A DNA stretch of 64,000 nt from Colwellia polaris (GCF_002104515.1 NZ_NBOE01000016.1:1-64000); one strand, 5' to 3'. Positions 9,826 through 22,203 are shown, numbered from the stretch's first letter. A program made the numbers and translations. Notes: generated by a model not told the origin, from the sequence alone.

Positions 9826-10986
9826 CTAGCCCCTATTTAATTTAAGGTAACCTCCTGGTACAGCAGATACCAGCCCCCTAAGTTCAAGTACTGTTAAACG
9901 AGTTAGCACTACATCTATAGGTAGTTTACTGCGTGAAACTACTACATCTACCGGTGTAATTTCATATCCCACACTAGCTAACATTGAATCGTTACACAAG
10001 TCTTGTTCTTTACTTTTTTCTATCGAAGTATCTTTCTCTTTGTTTCTACTTAAGTTTAGACCGTTTGACGCAATATCTTCAAACTCTTCTACTATATCTT
10101 CAAACTCTTCTACTATATCGGCAATACCTTCAACAAGTTTAGCGCCTTGTTTAATTAACCAATGACAACCTTTAGCCTGCAAGTTATAAATCGAGCTTGG
10201 CACAGCAAATACCTCTCGTCCTTGTTCTAACGCACAACGTGCTGAGATCAAAGAACCGCTCTTCATTGAAGCTTCAACCACAATAACCCCTAAACTTAAT
10301 CCGCTAATTAAGCGATTTCTTTTAGGAAAGTGCCCCGCTTTAGGTGCAACGCCGGGAGCAAACTCACTAATAATTAAGCCTTTATTTTCAAGAATATTTT
10401 TTTGTAATGCTTTATGTCGAGCCGGATAGATTAAGTCTAAACCGGTTGCAACTACGGCAATCGTAAAACCTTGATTTTGCATAGCACCTAAATGGGCTTG
10501 TGCGTCAATACCTAATGCCATACCACTAGTAACCACAAACTGGGCAGTTAGTTCGTTTGCTAATTTGTTGGCTATTTCACGTCCTGAAGCGGTAGCATTG
10601 CGGCTACCAACAATAGCCATTTTAGGTAATAACAATAAGTCGGCATTCCCTCGAATGAACAGTACTACAGGGGGATCATAAATTTCTTTTAACAATTTCG
10701 GGTATGCTGGTGAGTCAAAGGTCAATATTTGACTTTGACATAGCTCAGTGTCAGTAATTATTTTTGAGAACGCTTGCCAGTCAGGTGATGACACGGCAAG
10801 TTGTTGGCGGCTAGTTAAACCAGAAAGGGTTAAATCGACTGATGATGAAAATAAAGCCGTTAAACCATATTTTTCAACTAAAGCAATTTTTTTATGACTG
10901 GCTAGCCGTGGAATTGCTTTCACCGCTAACCAGTAATGTGCTGTTGTTAACGCCAATGTTTCATTGTTGTTATTGTTACTTGCCAC
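9826..10986 (-). CDS. dprA: DNA-processing protein DprA
   Basis: Binds incoming single-stranded DNA and loads RecA during natural transformation. The Rossmann-like core carries [10 protein letters not shown] (about 127-136), TSGMALGID (about 153-161) and [10 protein letters not shown] (about 220-229); a winged-helix C-terminal domain covers the last 50 residues. The start is placed at a GTG (10984-10986), preceded by AAGGAG with a six-base gap. An upstream TTG at 11010 lacks such a site. The product is 386 residues. A perfect 21-base tandem repeat (10078-10098 and 10099-10119) duplicates seven residues (EEFEDIV type) in the linker between core and winged helix. Confidence 0.95.
   Translation of the reverse strand: MASNNNNNETLALTTAHYWLAVKAIPRLASHKKIALVEKYGLTALFSSSVDLTLSGLTSRQQLAVSSPDWQAFSKIITDTELCQSQILTFDSPAYPKLLKEIYDPPVVLFIRGNADLLLLPKMAIVGSRNATASGREIANKLANELTAQFVVTSGMALGIDAQAHLGAMQNQGFTIAVVATGLDLIYPARHKALQKNILENKGLIISEFAPGVAPKAGHFPKRNRLISGLSLGVIVVEASMKSGSLISARCALEQGREVFAVPSSIYNLQAKGCHWLIKQGAKLVEGIADIVEEFEDIVEEFEDIASNGLNLSRNKEKDTSIEKSKEQDLCNDSMLASVGYEITPVDVVVSRSKLPIDVVLTRLTVLELRGLVSAVPGGYLKLNRG
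10078..10119 (-). repeat. Perfect 21-bp tandem duplication inside dprA
   Basis: Two identical 21-base units lie head to tail. They add seven acidic residues in frame to the linker before the C-terminal winged helix. A change in copy number would keep the reading frame. Confidence 0.9.
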
Positions 10987-11018
10987 CTTCTTCTCCTTAA
11001 GAGGGGCCAACTTATAGG

Positions 11019-12107
11019 TTACGGCGCGGTAACTCCATCAAGCACACGAAGAGGCGTTTCAGAATTAAGTATTAATGCCATACTGACCTTATCGTAAACT
11101 CTAAATACCATTACCTGCCCTATTGCTTCCGCCGGCATATCGTAATCTGAAAGATTATTGCTAGATAACTTATTCCAGCGTGAAGTATCTTTAGTATATT
11201 GTGGACCATTGTCTGTTTCGACTACCGCAGGACTTTTTCGTTTAACTGTAAGTACATCACCAACTTGTAAATTTTGGCTTTGACCTTTATTAATCATTAC
11301 CACATCAAACTTTGCAAATTCACGCAATTTAGCTAATGAACTAACAATCAACCCGCTTAACTCTTCAGGCGCTGCACGCATGGTAAAAATAGAAGGAAAC
11401 TGCTGATCTTTATTTACCGGAATAACAAAAGCACCAGAGCGAATTTCACGCGTTGCGCCATCAATATAAATGGTGCTAGGTTGCTTTTTGCTCATATCTC
11501 CTGTTTGTGTTGCTTTACCTGTACCAACGAGTTGGATGTTATAACCAAGGTTTTCATTAGTTTCAGGGTCAACAATGGCATCACCTTTATTATAAATACC
11601 ATAGCTTTGACCAATGGTTAGATCACTATTAATATAAACTTTAAAACCGTCAATGCTCGACTTGTAGCCTTCGTCACTACCAATAATGTAAGGTAGCGCT
11701 TCTAATTCAGCTAAACTTTTTACACTATCGTAGCGAATGTACGGTGCAATGGCATGCAATGGCAAAGTACTCACTGGATTTTGATCTTTTAACTGTTTAC
11801 GAATTTTAGGCGACCATTTAAGTTCAGGCTTACCTTTAACCAACATAGGTTGGCCATTTTCGTCAAAAACGAGTCGTAATTCATCACCAGGATAAATTAA
11901 GTGTGGGTTATTTATTTCTGGGTTCAGCCGCCATAATTTAGGCCACAACCACGGTTGTTTGAGAAATACACCTGATATATCCCAAAGAGTATCTCCTTTC
12001 TTAACAATATAAGATTTAGGAGCATCTGACTTAATGGTTAGCTCATCAGCCAGTATAGAAACTGACAAAGTTAAACCAAGTATCAACGAAAATATTCTTA
12101 TTAGCAT
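11019..12107 (-). CDS. LysM peptidoglycan-binding protein, exported
   Basis: A 362-residue protein with a signal peptide (1-20, cleavage after ILA) and one LysM domain at about 33-80 (SYIVKKGDTLWDIS ... NPHLIYPGDEL). The remaining 280 residues have no catalytic motif that I recognise. Proteins with this layout sit upstream of dprA in many gammaproteobacteria. It probably attaches to the cell wall in the periplasm. The gene is divergent from def and lies 32 bases upstream of the chosen dprA start, likely in one operon with dprA-smg-yrdD. Confidence 0.9.
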   Translation of the reverse strand: MLIRIFSLILGLTLSVSILADELTIKSDAPKSYIVKKGDTLWDISGVFLKQPWLWPKLWRLNPEINNPHLIYPGDELRLVFDENGQPMLVKGKPELKWSPKIRKQLKDQNPVSTLPLHAIAPYIRYDSVKSLAELEALPYIIGSDEGYKSSIDGFKVYINSDLTIGQSYGIYNKGDAIVDPETNENLGYNIQLVGTGKATQTGDMSKKQPSTIYIDGATREIRSGAFVIPVNKDQQFPSIFTMRAAPEELSGLIVSSLAKLREFAKFDVVMINKGQSQNLQVGDVLTVKRKSPAVVETDNGPQYTKDTSRWNKLSSNNLSDYDMPAEAIGQVMVFRVYDKVSMALILNSETPLRVLDGVTAP

Positions 12108-12223
12108 GTTAATCTGCCTATTATTCTAGGTTTTATCCTAAACCACTATGATTAATTATAATTAATGGCTAAAATTGAAACATAACACTCTATGCGAAAT
12201 TTCGCGAACTCTTTTGATAAATT

Positions 12224-12739
12224 ATGGCTATTTTACCTGTATTACGATTTCCTGATGAGAGATTAAGAACCAAAGCACAACCCGTAACTGAAGTTAATGA
12301 TGAAATTCGCACTATTATCAGTAACATGTTTGAAACCATGTATGATGAGAATGGTGTAGGTTTAGCAGCAACTCAAGTTGATATTCACCAAAGAATTGTC
12401 GTTATCGATGTTTCTGAAAACAAAGAGCACCCTTATGTGTTAATAAACCCTGTCATCACGCGTAAAAGTGAAAACACACTTATTAATGAAGAAGGTTGTT
12501 TATCGGTACCGGGCTGCTATGCAAAAGTTGACCGCAGTGTTGACGTTACCGTGACCGCCCTTGATGAAAATGGTAAAGAGTTTTCTTTAGATGGAGAAGA
12601 ACTTTTAGCGATATGCATTCAGCATGAGCTAGATCATTTAGATGGTATTTTATTTGTTGATTATTTATCACCACTAAAACGCCAACGTATCAAGAAAAAG
12701 CTAGAAAAAGAAGCACGCTTAGATAAAGCAAACGCTTAA
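12224..12739 (+). CDS. def: Peptide deformylase
   Basis: Removes the formyl group from the N-terminal methionine of new proteins. It is 171 residues with all three signature motifs: GVGLAATQ (44-51), EGCLSVPG with the metal ligand C92, and QHELDH with ligands H134 and H138 and catalytic E135. It is first in def-fmt-rsmB-trkA, the standard gammaproteobacterial order. A 12-base palindrome (GCGAAATTTCGC, 12194-12205) lies 18 bases before the ATG and could affect expression. Confidence 0.98.
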   Translation: MAILPVLRFPDERLRTKAQPVTEVNDEIRTIISNMFETMYDENGVGLAATQVDIHQRIVVIDVSENKEHPYVLINPVITRKSENTLINEEGCLSVPGCYAKVDRSVDVTVTALDENGKEFSLDGEELLAICIQHELDHLDGILFVDYLSPLKRQRIKKKLEKEARLDKANA

Positions 12740-12789
12740 GCTTTTTCAAACGTACAACAATTTTACTCAATTGCATTTTGGAAACACCT

Positions 12790-13791
12790 TTGTCCAACGA
12801 CTTAACACAACCATTAAATATTATTTTTGCTGGCACACCCGATTTTGCTGCGCAGCACCTCGCAGCACTTATTCAATCGCAACATAATGTCGTTGCGGTT
12901 TATTGTCCACCAGATAAACCTGCTGGGCGGGGTAAAAAGCTCACTGCTTGTGCTACCAAGTTATTAGCGTTAGAAAATGATATTCCTGTTCAGCAGCCTG
13001 AAAACTTTAAATCTTTAGAGTCACAATTAAACGTAACGGCTTATCAAGCTGATGTAATGGTTGTGGTTGCTTATGGTTTACTTCTGCCAACAGTAATTTT
13101 AGAAACCCCAAGGTTAGGTTGTATTAATGTTCATGGTTCTATTCTACCAAAGTGGCGCGGTGCAGCGCCTATTCAGCGCGCATTAGAAGCTGGCGACGCC
13201 ATAACAGGTGTTACCATAATGCAAATGGATAAAGGCCTAGATACTGGTGATATGATATTAACCGCTACTTGTGACATTACTTCAAATGATACTAGTGCCA
13301 GTTTATACACTAAATTAGCAGCTCTTGGTCCAACAGCGTTATTAGAAACGCTAACATTAATGGCTTCAGGTGAATATAAGCGCGAACCTCAAGACAATAC
13401 ATTGGCTACACATGCAGCTAAACTCGATAAAGCAGATGCTGAGTTAAATTGGCAGCAACCTGCACTTGTACTTGATCGCAAAATAAGAGCTTACATTCCG
13501 TGGCCTGTTGCACAGTTTACTTTTAATGAAAACGGCACCGAACACCGTATTAGGGTATTGCAAGCAAGTGTTGTAGCGCTTGAACATAAGCAAGCCCCTG
13601 GCACTATTATTAGCGTGGATAAGCAAGGTATTGTGGTTGCAACCCATAACAGTGCCCTTAGGCTTGAAACTTTGCAATTACCAGGTAAAAAAGCCTTAGC
13701 CGTAGCCGATATACTCAATGGCAAAGCTGAGTGGTTTACTAAAGGCCAATCAATCAATGGCCCAACTCCCCCTCAACAAGAGCTAACTTAA
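12790..13791 (+). CDS. fmt: Methionyl-tRNA formyltransferase
   Basis: Formylates the initiator Met-tRNA, the counterpart of def. The formyltransferase core shows IIFAGTPDFAAQHL near the N-terminus, the catalytic Asn/His in GCINVHGSILPKWRGAAPIQ and the downstream MDKGLDTGDM; a C-terminal OB-like domain follows. No ATG is available. I choose TTG at 12790 because GGA lies seven bases upstream and the N-terminus then matches E. coli Fmt length. A second TTG at 12778 has no ribosome site. The product is 333 residues. Confidence 0.95.
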   Translation: MSNDLTQPLNIIFAGTPDFAAQHLAALIQSQHNVVAVYCPPDKPAGRGKKLTACATKLLALENDIPVQQPENFKSLESQLNVTAYQADVMVVVAYGLLLPTVILETPRLGCINVHGSILPKWRGAAPIQRALEAGDAITGVTIMQMDKGLDTGDMILTATCDITSNDTSASLYTKLAALGPTALLETLTLMASGEYKREPQDNTLATHAAKLDKADAELNWQQPALVLDRKIRAYIPWPVAQFTFNENGTEHRIRVLQASVVALEHKQAPGTIISVDKQGIVVATHNSALRLETLQLPGKKALAVADILNGKAEWFTKGQSINGPTPPQQELT

Positions 13792-13793
13792 TT

Positions 13794-15110
13794 ATGGCCG
13801 CTAATCTGAGAGCCCTCGCTGCACGTTGTACCTTTGCTGTTGTTGATAAAGGAAGAAGTTTATCTGACGAGCTACCTCAACAAATTGCAAAAATAGATAT
13901 TAAAGACAAAGGCCTATTGCAAGAGCTTTGTTATGGCGTATTAAGGCATTTACCAGAACTTGAACATGACGTTCGTGACTTTATTAAAAAACCACTCACG
14001 GGCAAACAACGGGTTGGACACTTTTTATTATTGGTCGGCATTTACCAAATAAAATATACCCGCATACCTGATCACGCTGCTTTTAACGAAACAGTTTCAG
14101 CCTGTAAGCCTTTAAAGTGTGAGCACTTAAAAGGGGTTATCAACGGTATATTAAGAAATTTTCAACGCCAGCAAAAACAGCTACTCGAGCAAAACATTCA
14201 ACCCGATACTAGTAAACTACCTGCGGCCGTTGCATTTAACCATCCGTCTTGGTTTATAAAAAAGTTACAACTGAGCTACCCTGAGAGTTGGCAAGATATT
14301 CTTAACGCCAATATGGAAAGACCACCTATGTGGTTGCGGGTAAATACCTTACATCATAGTCTTGAGCAGTACTTGCTGTTATTAGCTGACACCGATATTA
14401 AACATGCCTATATTGATGAAAAATCATCAGCTATTCGATTAGTAGAAGCTGTAGACGTAAACAAACTCCCTGGGTTTCAACTAGGTTGGGTATCAATTCA
14501 AGATGGCGCAGCTCAACAAGCAGCTCACTTACTTGACTGTCAGCCTAACGATAACGTTTTAGATTGCTGCGCGGCTCCTGGTGGAAAAACTTGTCATATT
14601 CTAGAATACAGTCCAAAAATTAAAGCCATGACAGCATTGGATATTGAAGCTACTCGGTTACTGCGCGTGCATGAAAATCTTCAACGCTTAAACTTACAGG
14701 CTGATGTTATTGCAGGTGATGCTGCTTCTCCTGAAAAATGGTGGGATGGGCAACTGTTTGACCGAATATTGCTAGATGCACCTTGTTCTGCCACTGGTGT
14801 AATTCGTCGCCACCCTGATATTAAATGGTTACGCAAAAGCCAAGATATAACCGTGTTAACTGACTTACAGCAAGATATATTAAAAAACATATGGTCTTTA
14901 CTAAAACCCGGTGGTACTTTGCTATATGCAACATGTAGTATATTGCCTGAAGAAAATAGTCAGCAAGTTCAGCGTTTTATTGATTTAAATCCTGATGCAG
15001 AACATATTGCAATTACCGACAACGCGAACGATATAGGTTGGCAAATTTTGACCAATAATAATGCGATGGACGGTTTCTATTACGCTAAATTAGTTAAAAA
15101 ACAACCATAA
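13794..15110 (+). CDS. rsmB: 16S rRNA m5C967 methyltransferase
   Basis: SAM-dependent methyltransferase of 438 residues. A NusB-like RNA-binding domain occupies about 1-130. The Rossmann methyltransferase domain carries DCCAAPGGKT (257-266) and the two active cysteines of the m5C family, C331 in DAPCSATG and C381 in YATCSILPEEN. The ATG follows the fmt stop after two bases, so translation is coupled. Confidence 0.97.
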   Translation: MAANLRALAARCTFAVVDKGRSLSDELPQQIAKIDIKDKGLLQELCYGVLRHLPELEHDVRDFIKKPLTGKQRVGHFLLLVGIYQIKYTRIPDHAAFNETVSACKPLKCEHLKGVINGILRNFQRQQKQLLEQNIQPDTSKLPAAVAFNHPSWFIKKLQLSYPESWQDILNANMERPPMWLRVNTLHHSLEQYLLLLADTDIKHAYIDEKSSAIRLVEAVDVNKLPGFQLGWVSIQDGAAQQAAHLLDCQPNDNVLDCCAAPGGKTCHILEYSPKIKAMTALDIEATRLLRVHENLQRLNLQADVIAGDAASPEKWWDGQLFDRILLDAPCSATGVIRRHPDIKWLRKSQDITVLTDLQQDILKNIWSLLKPGGTLLYATCSILPEENSQQVQRFIDLNPDAEHIAITDNANDIGWQILTNNNAMDGFYYAKLVKKQP

Positions 15111-15122
15111 AAGCAATCTTAA

Positions 15123-16502
15123 ATGAAAATTATAATTATTGGTGCTGGACAAGTTGGTGGAACATTAGCAGAAAACCTTGTTGGTGAAAAAAACGATATT
15201 ACGCTTATCGATACCAACAGCGAAACCTTGCGTGAGTTACAAGACAAAATGGATTTACGCGTTGTTGTTGGTCATGGTTCTCATCCTGATATATTAAAAC
15301 AAGCTGGCGCAGAAGATGCTGAATTAGTTGTTGCCGTAACCAATGACGATGCAATTAATATGATTGCTTGTCAGATTTGTTATTCCCTTTTTAATACCGC
15401 CAATAAAATAGCGCGTATTCGATCAAGTAAAATACTTAAGTACCAAGAAGAGCTTTTTCAAAATAAAAACATTCCTGTTGACCATGTTATAGCACCAGAG
15501 CAGCTAGTTACCCGCGATATTGCTCGCTTAATAGATTACCCTGGCGCATTACAAGTATTAGAGTTTGCTAATGGCAAAGTAAGTTTAGTTGCTGTGAAGG
15601 CTTATTATGGTGGTTTACTGGTAGGGCATGCCCTTTCAACGTTACGTGAGCATATTCCCAATATTGATACCCGGGTTGCCGCGATCTATCGAAATGGTAA
15701 ACCTATCCGCCCATTAGGCACTACGGTTATTGAAGCCGACGATGAAGTATTTTTTATTGCCGCCTCAATACATATTCGTGCGGTGATGAACGAACTGCAA
15801 AAATTAGAAGCACCGTATAAAAAAATTATGATCGCCGGCGGTGGTAATATAGGTTCAGGTTTAGCCCGCTTATTAGAAAAAAATCATCAAGTAAAATTAA
15901 TTGAGCATTCCGCTAAACGTGCCGCTTATTTAGCATCTGAATTAAACGACACACTGGTTTTTACTGGTGATTCGTCTGATCAAGAACTGCTAATGGAAGA
16001 ACATATTGATCAATTTGACGTATTTATTGCCGTAACAAACGATGACGAGGCTAATATCATGTCTTCGTTATTAGCTAAACGTTTAGGTGTACGTAAAGCC
16101 ATGGTACTAATTCAACGAAGTGCTTATATCGACTTGGTACACGGTAGCAATATTGATATCGCTGTTTCTCCTCAACATGCTACCATTTCAGCATTATTGA
16201 CTCATGTACGTCGTGGTAACATTGATAATGTTTATAGTTTACGTGGCGGTGCGGCTGAAGCGATTGAAATAGTCGCTAAAGGTGACGAAAACTCCTCTAA
16301 GGTTATCGGTAAAACTATTCAACAAATAAAATTACCACCAGGAACAACCATAGGCGCAATTGTACGCGATGAAGAAGTGCTAATTGCTCATTCTGACACT
16401 AAGATTCAAGCTGAAGATCATGTGGTGTTATTCTTAGTGAATAAACGTTATATCAGTGATGTAGAAGCTTTATTCCAACTTGATGCTATAACTTTTTTCT
16501 AA
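15123..16502 (+). CDS. trkA: Trk potassium uptake regulatory subunit TrkA
   Basis: A peripheral membrane NAD-binding protein that gates the TrkH potassium channel. It has 459 residues in two RCK repeats, each with a Rossmann motif ([10 protein letters not shown] at 7-16 and [10 protein letters not shown] near 238) and a following TrkA-C domain, the normal bacterial Trk layout. It is the last gene of the def operon, 12 bases after rsmB. It converges on trkH, its membrane partner, which is encoded on the other strand 43 bases away. Confidence 0.97.
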   Translation: MKIIIIGAGQVGGTLAENLVGEKNDITLIDTNSETLRELQDKMDLRVVVGHGSHPDILKQAGAEDAELVVAVTNDDAINMIACQICYSLFNTANKIARIRSSKILKYQEELFQNKNIPVDHVIAPEQLVTRDIARLIDYPGALQVLEFANGKVSLVAVKAYYGGLLVGHALSTLREHIPNIDTRVAAIYRNGKPIRPLGTTVIEADDEVFFIAASIHIRAVMNELQKLEAPYKKIMIAGGGNIGSGLARLLEKNHQVKLIEHSAKRAAYLASELNDTLVFTGDSSDQELLMEEHIDQFDVFIAVTNDDEANIMSSLLAKRLGVRKAMVLIQRSAYIDLVHGSNIDIAVSPQHATISALLTHVRRGNIDNVYSLRGGAAEAIEIVAKGDENSSKVIGKTIQQIKLPPGTTIGAIVRDEEVLIAHSDTKIQAEDHVVLFLVNKRYISDVEALFQLDAITFF

Positions 16503-16545
16503 TTACACCTCATAGGCTAAAAGGTCTAACATCATAAAGGCTAAA

Positions 16546-18012
16546 TTAAGTTCGCCAAAATGCTGGTGTGAATAATACCAGCAAGGTAAATATCTCTAAG
16601 CGTCCGAACAACATAGCAACAATCAATACCCATTTACTAAAGTCCGTGATCTCAGCAAAATTAGCCGCAACCTGTCCCAAACCTGGGCCTAAGTTATTTA
16701 AGCATGCTGCCACTGCAGTAAACGCTGAATATTCATCCATACCTGCGGCTAAAAGTAATAACATACAAATTACAAACACAGCGGCATATGCCGAAAAGAA
16801 GCCCCAAATAGCTTCAACTACTCGATTAGGTAAAGCCTTTTTACCCAGTTTGATAGTAAAAACAGCCTTAGGGTGCACTAACTTATTTAACTCTCGAACA
16901 CCTTGTAAATAAAGCAGTACCACTCGAATAACTTTCATTCCGCCACCGGTACTACCAGCACAACCACCAATAAAGCTCGAAAATATTAATAAAATCGGTA
17001 GTAATGTTGGCCAGTTGGAAAATGTTGCTTCACCCGCAGAAGTACCTGAAAATCCAGCGGTGGTACTAATTGATACTGCATGAAAAAGTGCTTGCTCAAA
17101 GTTTTCGAAACCTGACTGGTAAATATTAAAACTTGCTAGCACCAAAAAACAGATAAGAACCAACACGAGTTGAATACTCAAAAAGGCTTTAAATTCGGAG
17201 TCGTAGAAGTAACTGCGTAGCGAGCGACTATTAACTACTGCAAAATGTAATGCAAAATTAACCCCAGCAACTAACAAGAAAAACACACAAATAAAGTTAA
17301 TTAATGGGCTGTTATAATAGCCAATACTTAAATCATGGGTAGAAAATCCACCTATGGCAATCGTTGAAAACGAGTGACAAATAGCATCAAAAAAACTCAT
17401 CCCCGCAGCCCAATAACTTAATGCACATGCCGTTGTTAACGACACATAAATAAGCCATAAATGCTTTGCTGTGTCGGCAATACGCGGGGTCATTTTGGAA
17501 TCTTTTACCGGGCCCGGCGTCTCAGCACGATATAGCTGCATACCACCAATACCTAACATAGGTAAAATAGCGACCGCTAATACGATAATCCCCATACCGC
17601 CTAACCACTGCAATTGTTGACGATACCAAAGCACGGCATGTGGCAAACCATCAATTTGCGTTAAAATGGTTGCACCTGTGGTGGTTAATCCAGAAAAAGA
17701 CTCAAAAAATGCGTCGGCAACCGACAGGTTGGGTTCATCTAATAACATTAATGGTACGGCTGAAAAGCTTGCTAATACAGTCCAAAAGAGCACAACAATT
17801 AAAAAGCCTTCTCGTGCTCTTAAGTCACTTTTTTCAGCACGATACGGATACCATGAAAGTAATCCTGCAACTAAACAAAAAACAAAAGACATTAAAAATG
17901 AAACACCACCACCGTCTCGATACACCAGAGAAATAAAAGCGGGCGGCAGCATAGTTACGCTCAATAAAGCGACTAGTAATCCTAATATACGGATGATATT
18001 TTTAAATTGCAC
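16546..18012 (-). CDS. trkH: Trk potassium uptake channel TrkH
   Basis: A potassium-translocating membrane subunit of 488 residues with about ten or more hydrophobic segments. Four filter-like loops are visible: GLTTTGATI, AIGGFSTHD, STTAGFSGTS and LNNLGPGLG. The GTG start (18010-18012) is set by the N-terminus MQFKNIIRILGLLVALLS, which matches E. coli TrkH closely. The order pepQ-yigZ-trkH on one strand is the same as in E. coli, with gaps of 12 and 9 bases. Confidence 0.96.
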   Translation of the reverse strand: MQFKNIIRILGLLVALLSVTMLPPAFISLVYRDGGGVSFLMSFVFCLVAGLLSWYPYRAEKSDLRAREGFLIVVLFWTVLASFSAVPLMLLDEPNLSVADAFFESFSGLTTTGATILTQIDGLPHAVLWYRQQLQWLGGMGIIVLAVAILPMLGIGGMQLYRAETPGPVKDSKMTPRIADTAKHLWLIYVSLTTACALSYWAAGMSFFDAICHSFSTIAIGGFSTHDLSIGYYNSPLINFICVFFLLVAGVNFALHFAVVNSRSLRSYFYDSEFKAFLSIQLVLVLICFLVLASFNIYQSGFENFEQALFHAVSISTTAGFSGTSAGEATFSNWPTLLPILLIFSSFIGGCAGSTGGGMKVIRVVLLYLQGVRELNKLVHPKAVFTIKLGKKALPNRVVEAIWGFFSAYAAVFVICMLLLLAAGMDEYSAFTAVAACLNNLGPGLGQVAANFAEITDFSKWVLIVAMLFGRLEIFTLLVLFTPAFWRT

Positions 18013-18021
18013 AGTATTTTA

Positions 18022-18645
18022 TTATTGCTTTTTGGTTATGGATTTCAGTAGTAGCTGCCCAGCAGACAGGGTTTGCAATTGCTGCTGAAATAGCTCAATT
18101 TTTTGTTCTGGTATTGCAAGCGTAAGAACGATATTTTCATTGTAGTCTTGCTGGATTATTTCACCACCAATTTGCTCAATAAAATACAGTACATCATTCA
18201 CTTGGGTATATTGACACGCTAGTGTTTTACGTACCATAGGAATTTTCAATTTTGTCGGTAAAAGCGCTAAAGCTTGCTTAACACTTCCGCCATAAGCACG
18301 CTGAAGACCGCCAGGTCCGAGTTTTGTACCACCAAAATAGCGCACAACAACAGCGCAAACCTCACCTACATTACTTCCCATTAACATGGTAAGCATGGGT
18401 TTACCTGCGGTACCAGAAGGCTCTCCGTCATCTGAAAAGCCGTATAGTTGGCTATCGTTTGGCCGACCAGCAATAAAGGCATAGCAATGATGATTTGCTT
18501 GCGGGTGCAGAGCTTGTAAGCTTTTAATAAAAGCCTTTGCTTGTGCACTACTTGTGCATGGCTGAAGGTAGCAAATAAAGCGACTGCGCGTGACTATTGT
18601 TTCATCAATAATTTCTTCAGCCGCTATTGTGTATGGTTTAGACAC
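18022..18645 (-). CDS. yigZ: YigZ/IMPACT family protein
   Basis: A 207-residue cytoplasmic protein with the UPF0029 N-terminal domain (SRFICYLQP, GFSDDGEPSGTAGKP, VVRYFGGTKLGPGGL) and a DUF1949-type C-terminal domain. The family is related to the eukaryotic IMPACT protein; its bacterial role is not settled. The start is a GTG. It is the middle gene of pepQ-yigZ-trkH, an arrangement shared with E. coli. Confidence 0.93.
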   Translation of the reverse strand: MSKPYTIAAEEIIDETIVTRSRFICYLQPCTSSAQAKAFIKSLQALHPQANHHCYAFIAGRPNDSQLYGFSDDGEPSGTAGKPMLTMLMGSNVGEVCAVVVRYFGGTKLGPGGLQRAYGGSVKQALALLPTKLKIPMVRKTLACQYTQVNDVLYFIEQIGGEIIQQDYNENIVLTLAIPEQKIELFQQQLQTLSAGQLLLKSITKKQ

Positions 18646-18657
18646 CCAAATATTCGC

Positions 18658-20004
<1,347 letters not shown>

Positions 20005-20051
20005 TTAATTATAACGTGTTTAGCGCTATATTATAATGCTTAGCACAATTG

Positions 20052-21971
20052 CTACTCGTTAATGTTCATGGCGATAATTTGGTCAAACAAGGACCCTTTC
20101 TGCCCTACTTTATCCTGATAAATTTGCTGATAAGCTAAAACACTTTTAACGTATTCTCGGGTCTCTTTAAAAGGGATTGTTTCTATCCAAACGTCTGCAG
20201 GTAAAGGTTTGGCATCTTTTAACCAACTTTTTACCCTATGCGGTCCAGCATTATATGCGGCTGTGGCAAGCACCTGATTGCCATGATGTCGGTCGAGTAA
20301 ATTCCGTAAATATTTCGTGCCTAATTTTATATTATTCTTCGCTTTGAATAAGTACTGGTTTGAAACCTTTTTACGAGCAAGTTGCTTGGCTGTTGCCGGC
20401 ATTATTTGCATTAAACCTTTAGCGCCAGCAGGAGAATTAGCATCAGACATAAACGAACTCTCACGTCTGGTAATTGCAAACGCCCATGCAGGGTTAATTT
20501 TTTGATTGCCTGCATAGTGTTTAATTTCAGTTTCAAAGCCCAATGGAAAACGTAAATTAACATCATTTAAATAGCCCACTTTCGCCAAAGTAAATATGGC
20601 GCGATCATACCATTGCATTTCAGTCGCAACTTTCGAAGCAACTAACTTATCGCGTTTATTTAACTTAGACAGCCAATAATTCCATTCTAATCGAGCATGA
20701 TGATATCGCCCGATAGCAAACAACTCTAACGCCCTTTTAGCTTCAGGACTTTGAGTTACTAAGGCTTTTTCTTCGGTAGTTATTACTAGCGGTATATTTT
20801 GAAAGTTAACAGGTTTATTTAAGTAGCTAGCCGCTAGAAAACCATAATAATGACGACTTTGAGCCAATTCATTTAATAGTTTAGTTCCTTGTACTAAGTC
20901 ATCTGTGGCTAACAAGCTTCTGCCATACCAATATCGCCACTGTAAACTCTGTTGTGCTGTTAGTGGCAATGTTAAAAGCTTGTCTTTTATGTGCTGCCAA
21001 TTTTGATCACGCAATGCGTCGGTTATATACCACTGTGTTAGGTTACTACTAAATAACTTTTCATCAACTTGCGCTAACCAATTAGCCGCTTGTGCATGGT
21101 TTTTACTTGCTAAAGATAGTGCAAATTTTAAGGTAATTTGTTGCTGCTGCTCTTCAGTAAAAGGCAGTAATGTTTTGGCTAAAGCATAAGTATCTAAAGC
21201 TTTTTCAGGTGCTCGCCATATTAAGCGCTTCAAACCATAAGCCACTATTTCTGCCTCACGCTCAGTTTTATTACTGAAACGAGACAATTTGCTAATATAT
21301 GCTGGATCACGGCGTACTTTATGCCAAATTTTTGCTAAGTTTTGTTCTTGCTCAGGTAATAGTTTAGTCAAATAAGGGATCAAACTATGCTTTCCGCCGT
21401 CGGCAGCTAACACTATTCGTTGCCAGATAAGATCATCAGTACGGTAGCCTGCTTGTTGCCATTTTTTAAATAATGGGTCACACACTTTGGGTTGTGACTT
21501 ACCCACCAACCATAGCGCACTCACTTTAGGCAAAACCCTTGTTGGCGTAACACCAGTTTCTAATTCAAATCTATAATGCTGACACGTTAGTTCTACATTA
21601 CTTGTTGGCTTAAAAAAGGTTTGAAAAAGTACCGCTTCCTTCCGTTTAGCTAAATATGCTAACCATTTTTTTCGTAACGGCCAATCAAGTGGCGTACCTT
21701 CATATTTTGTTAAGAACTTACTGATCTCAGTCGCTGACGACAAGTTCATTTTAGTCATTAACCTTTTCTGATCTAAGTACGGTTGTAATGGGTAATAATG
21801 TAATTGTTGATATAAATTTTGATAGGTCGCAGAGCTAGCGTTCCAAACTTGATTTTCAGCTTCAAAAAAAGTTTTACGTTGCTGATTGTCATCACTAGCA
21901 AATGCAGAGGTGCAGGCTAATAGACTACTTAATATAATGGTTTTAATGAATCGGAAACGACCTAACGGCAT
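20052..21971 (-). CDS. slt: Soluble lytic murein transglycosylase (Slt70 type)
   Basis: A periplasmic enzyme that cleaves the MurNAc-GlcNAc bond with formation of 1,6-anhydro ends. It has 639 residues: a signal peptide (about 1-25, ending in TSAFA), a long alpha-helical U-domain and a C-terminal SLT domain. The catalytic glutamate is E504 in ITRRESSFM, followed by AGAKGLMQIMPATA and AAYNAGPHRV. Length and layout match E. coli Slt70. It is a single gene, 74 bases from pepQ. Confidence 0.94.
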   Translation of the reverse strand: MPLGRFRFIKTIILSSLLACTSAFASDDNQQRKTFFEAENQVWNASSATYQNLYQQLHYYPLQPYLDQKRLMTKMNLSSATEISKFLTKYEGTPLDWPLRKKWLAYLAKRKEAVLFQTFFKPTSNVELTCQHYRFELETGVTPTRVLPKVSALWLVGKSQPKVCDPLFKKWQQAGYRTDDLIWQRIVLAADGGKHSLIPYLTKLLPEQEQNLAKIWHKVRRDPAYISKLSRFSNKTEREAEIVAYGLKRLIWRAPEKALDTYALAKTLLPFTEEQQQQITLKFALSLASKNHAQAANWLAQVDEKLFSSNLTQWYITDALRDQNWQHIKDKLLTLPLTAQQSLQWRYWYGRSLLATDDLVQGTKLLNELAQSRHYYGFLAASYLNKPVNFQNIPLVITTEEKALVTQSPEAKRALELFAIGRYHHARLEWNYWLSKLNKRDKLVASKVATEMQWYDRAIFTLAKVGYLNDVNLRFPLGFETEIKHYAGNQKINPAWAFAITRRESSFMSDANSPAGAKGLMQIMPATAKQLARKKVSNQYLFKAKNNIKLGTKYLRNLLDRHHGNQVLATAAYNAGPHRVKSWLKDAKPLPADVWIETIPFKETREYVKSVLAYQQIYQDKVGQKGSLFDQIIAMNINE

Positions 21972-22203
21972 TTTATGACCTTTGAAAAATAACGGTAGAT
22001 CAATTATTCACTCCTAACTTAACAAAGCAAGTCTATTCAGCACAATTATTGGCTTATTTATCAATATTTGTACTTGATATTATTAGGCCAAGACTAAATG
22101 TGGCTTAATAATTTAAGATTCTAAATAATTTTATAGTTGCGTGAATTTAAATAGGCTTTAAAATTGCCACCAAATTATTTTCCTTCACTAGGCTTTGCAA
22201 AGT

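Noticed and set aside
16562-16582. Hairpin GCTGGT/ACCAGC as a trkA terminator
   Set aside because: It lies inside the trkH coding end and is not followed by a T-run on the plus strand.
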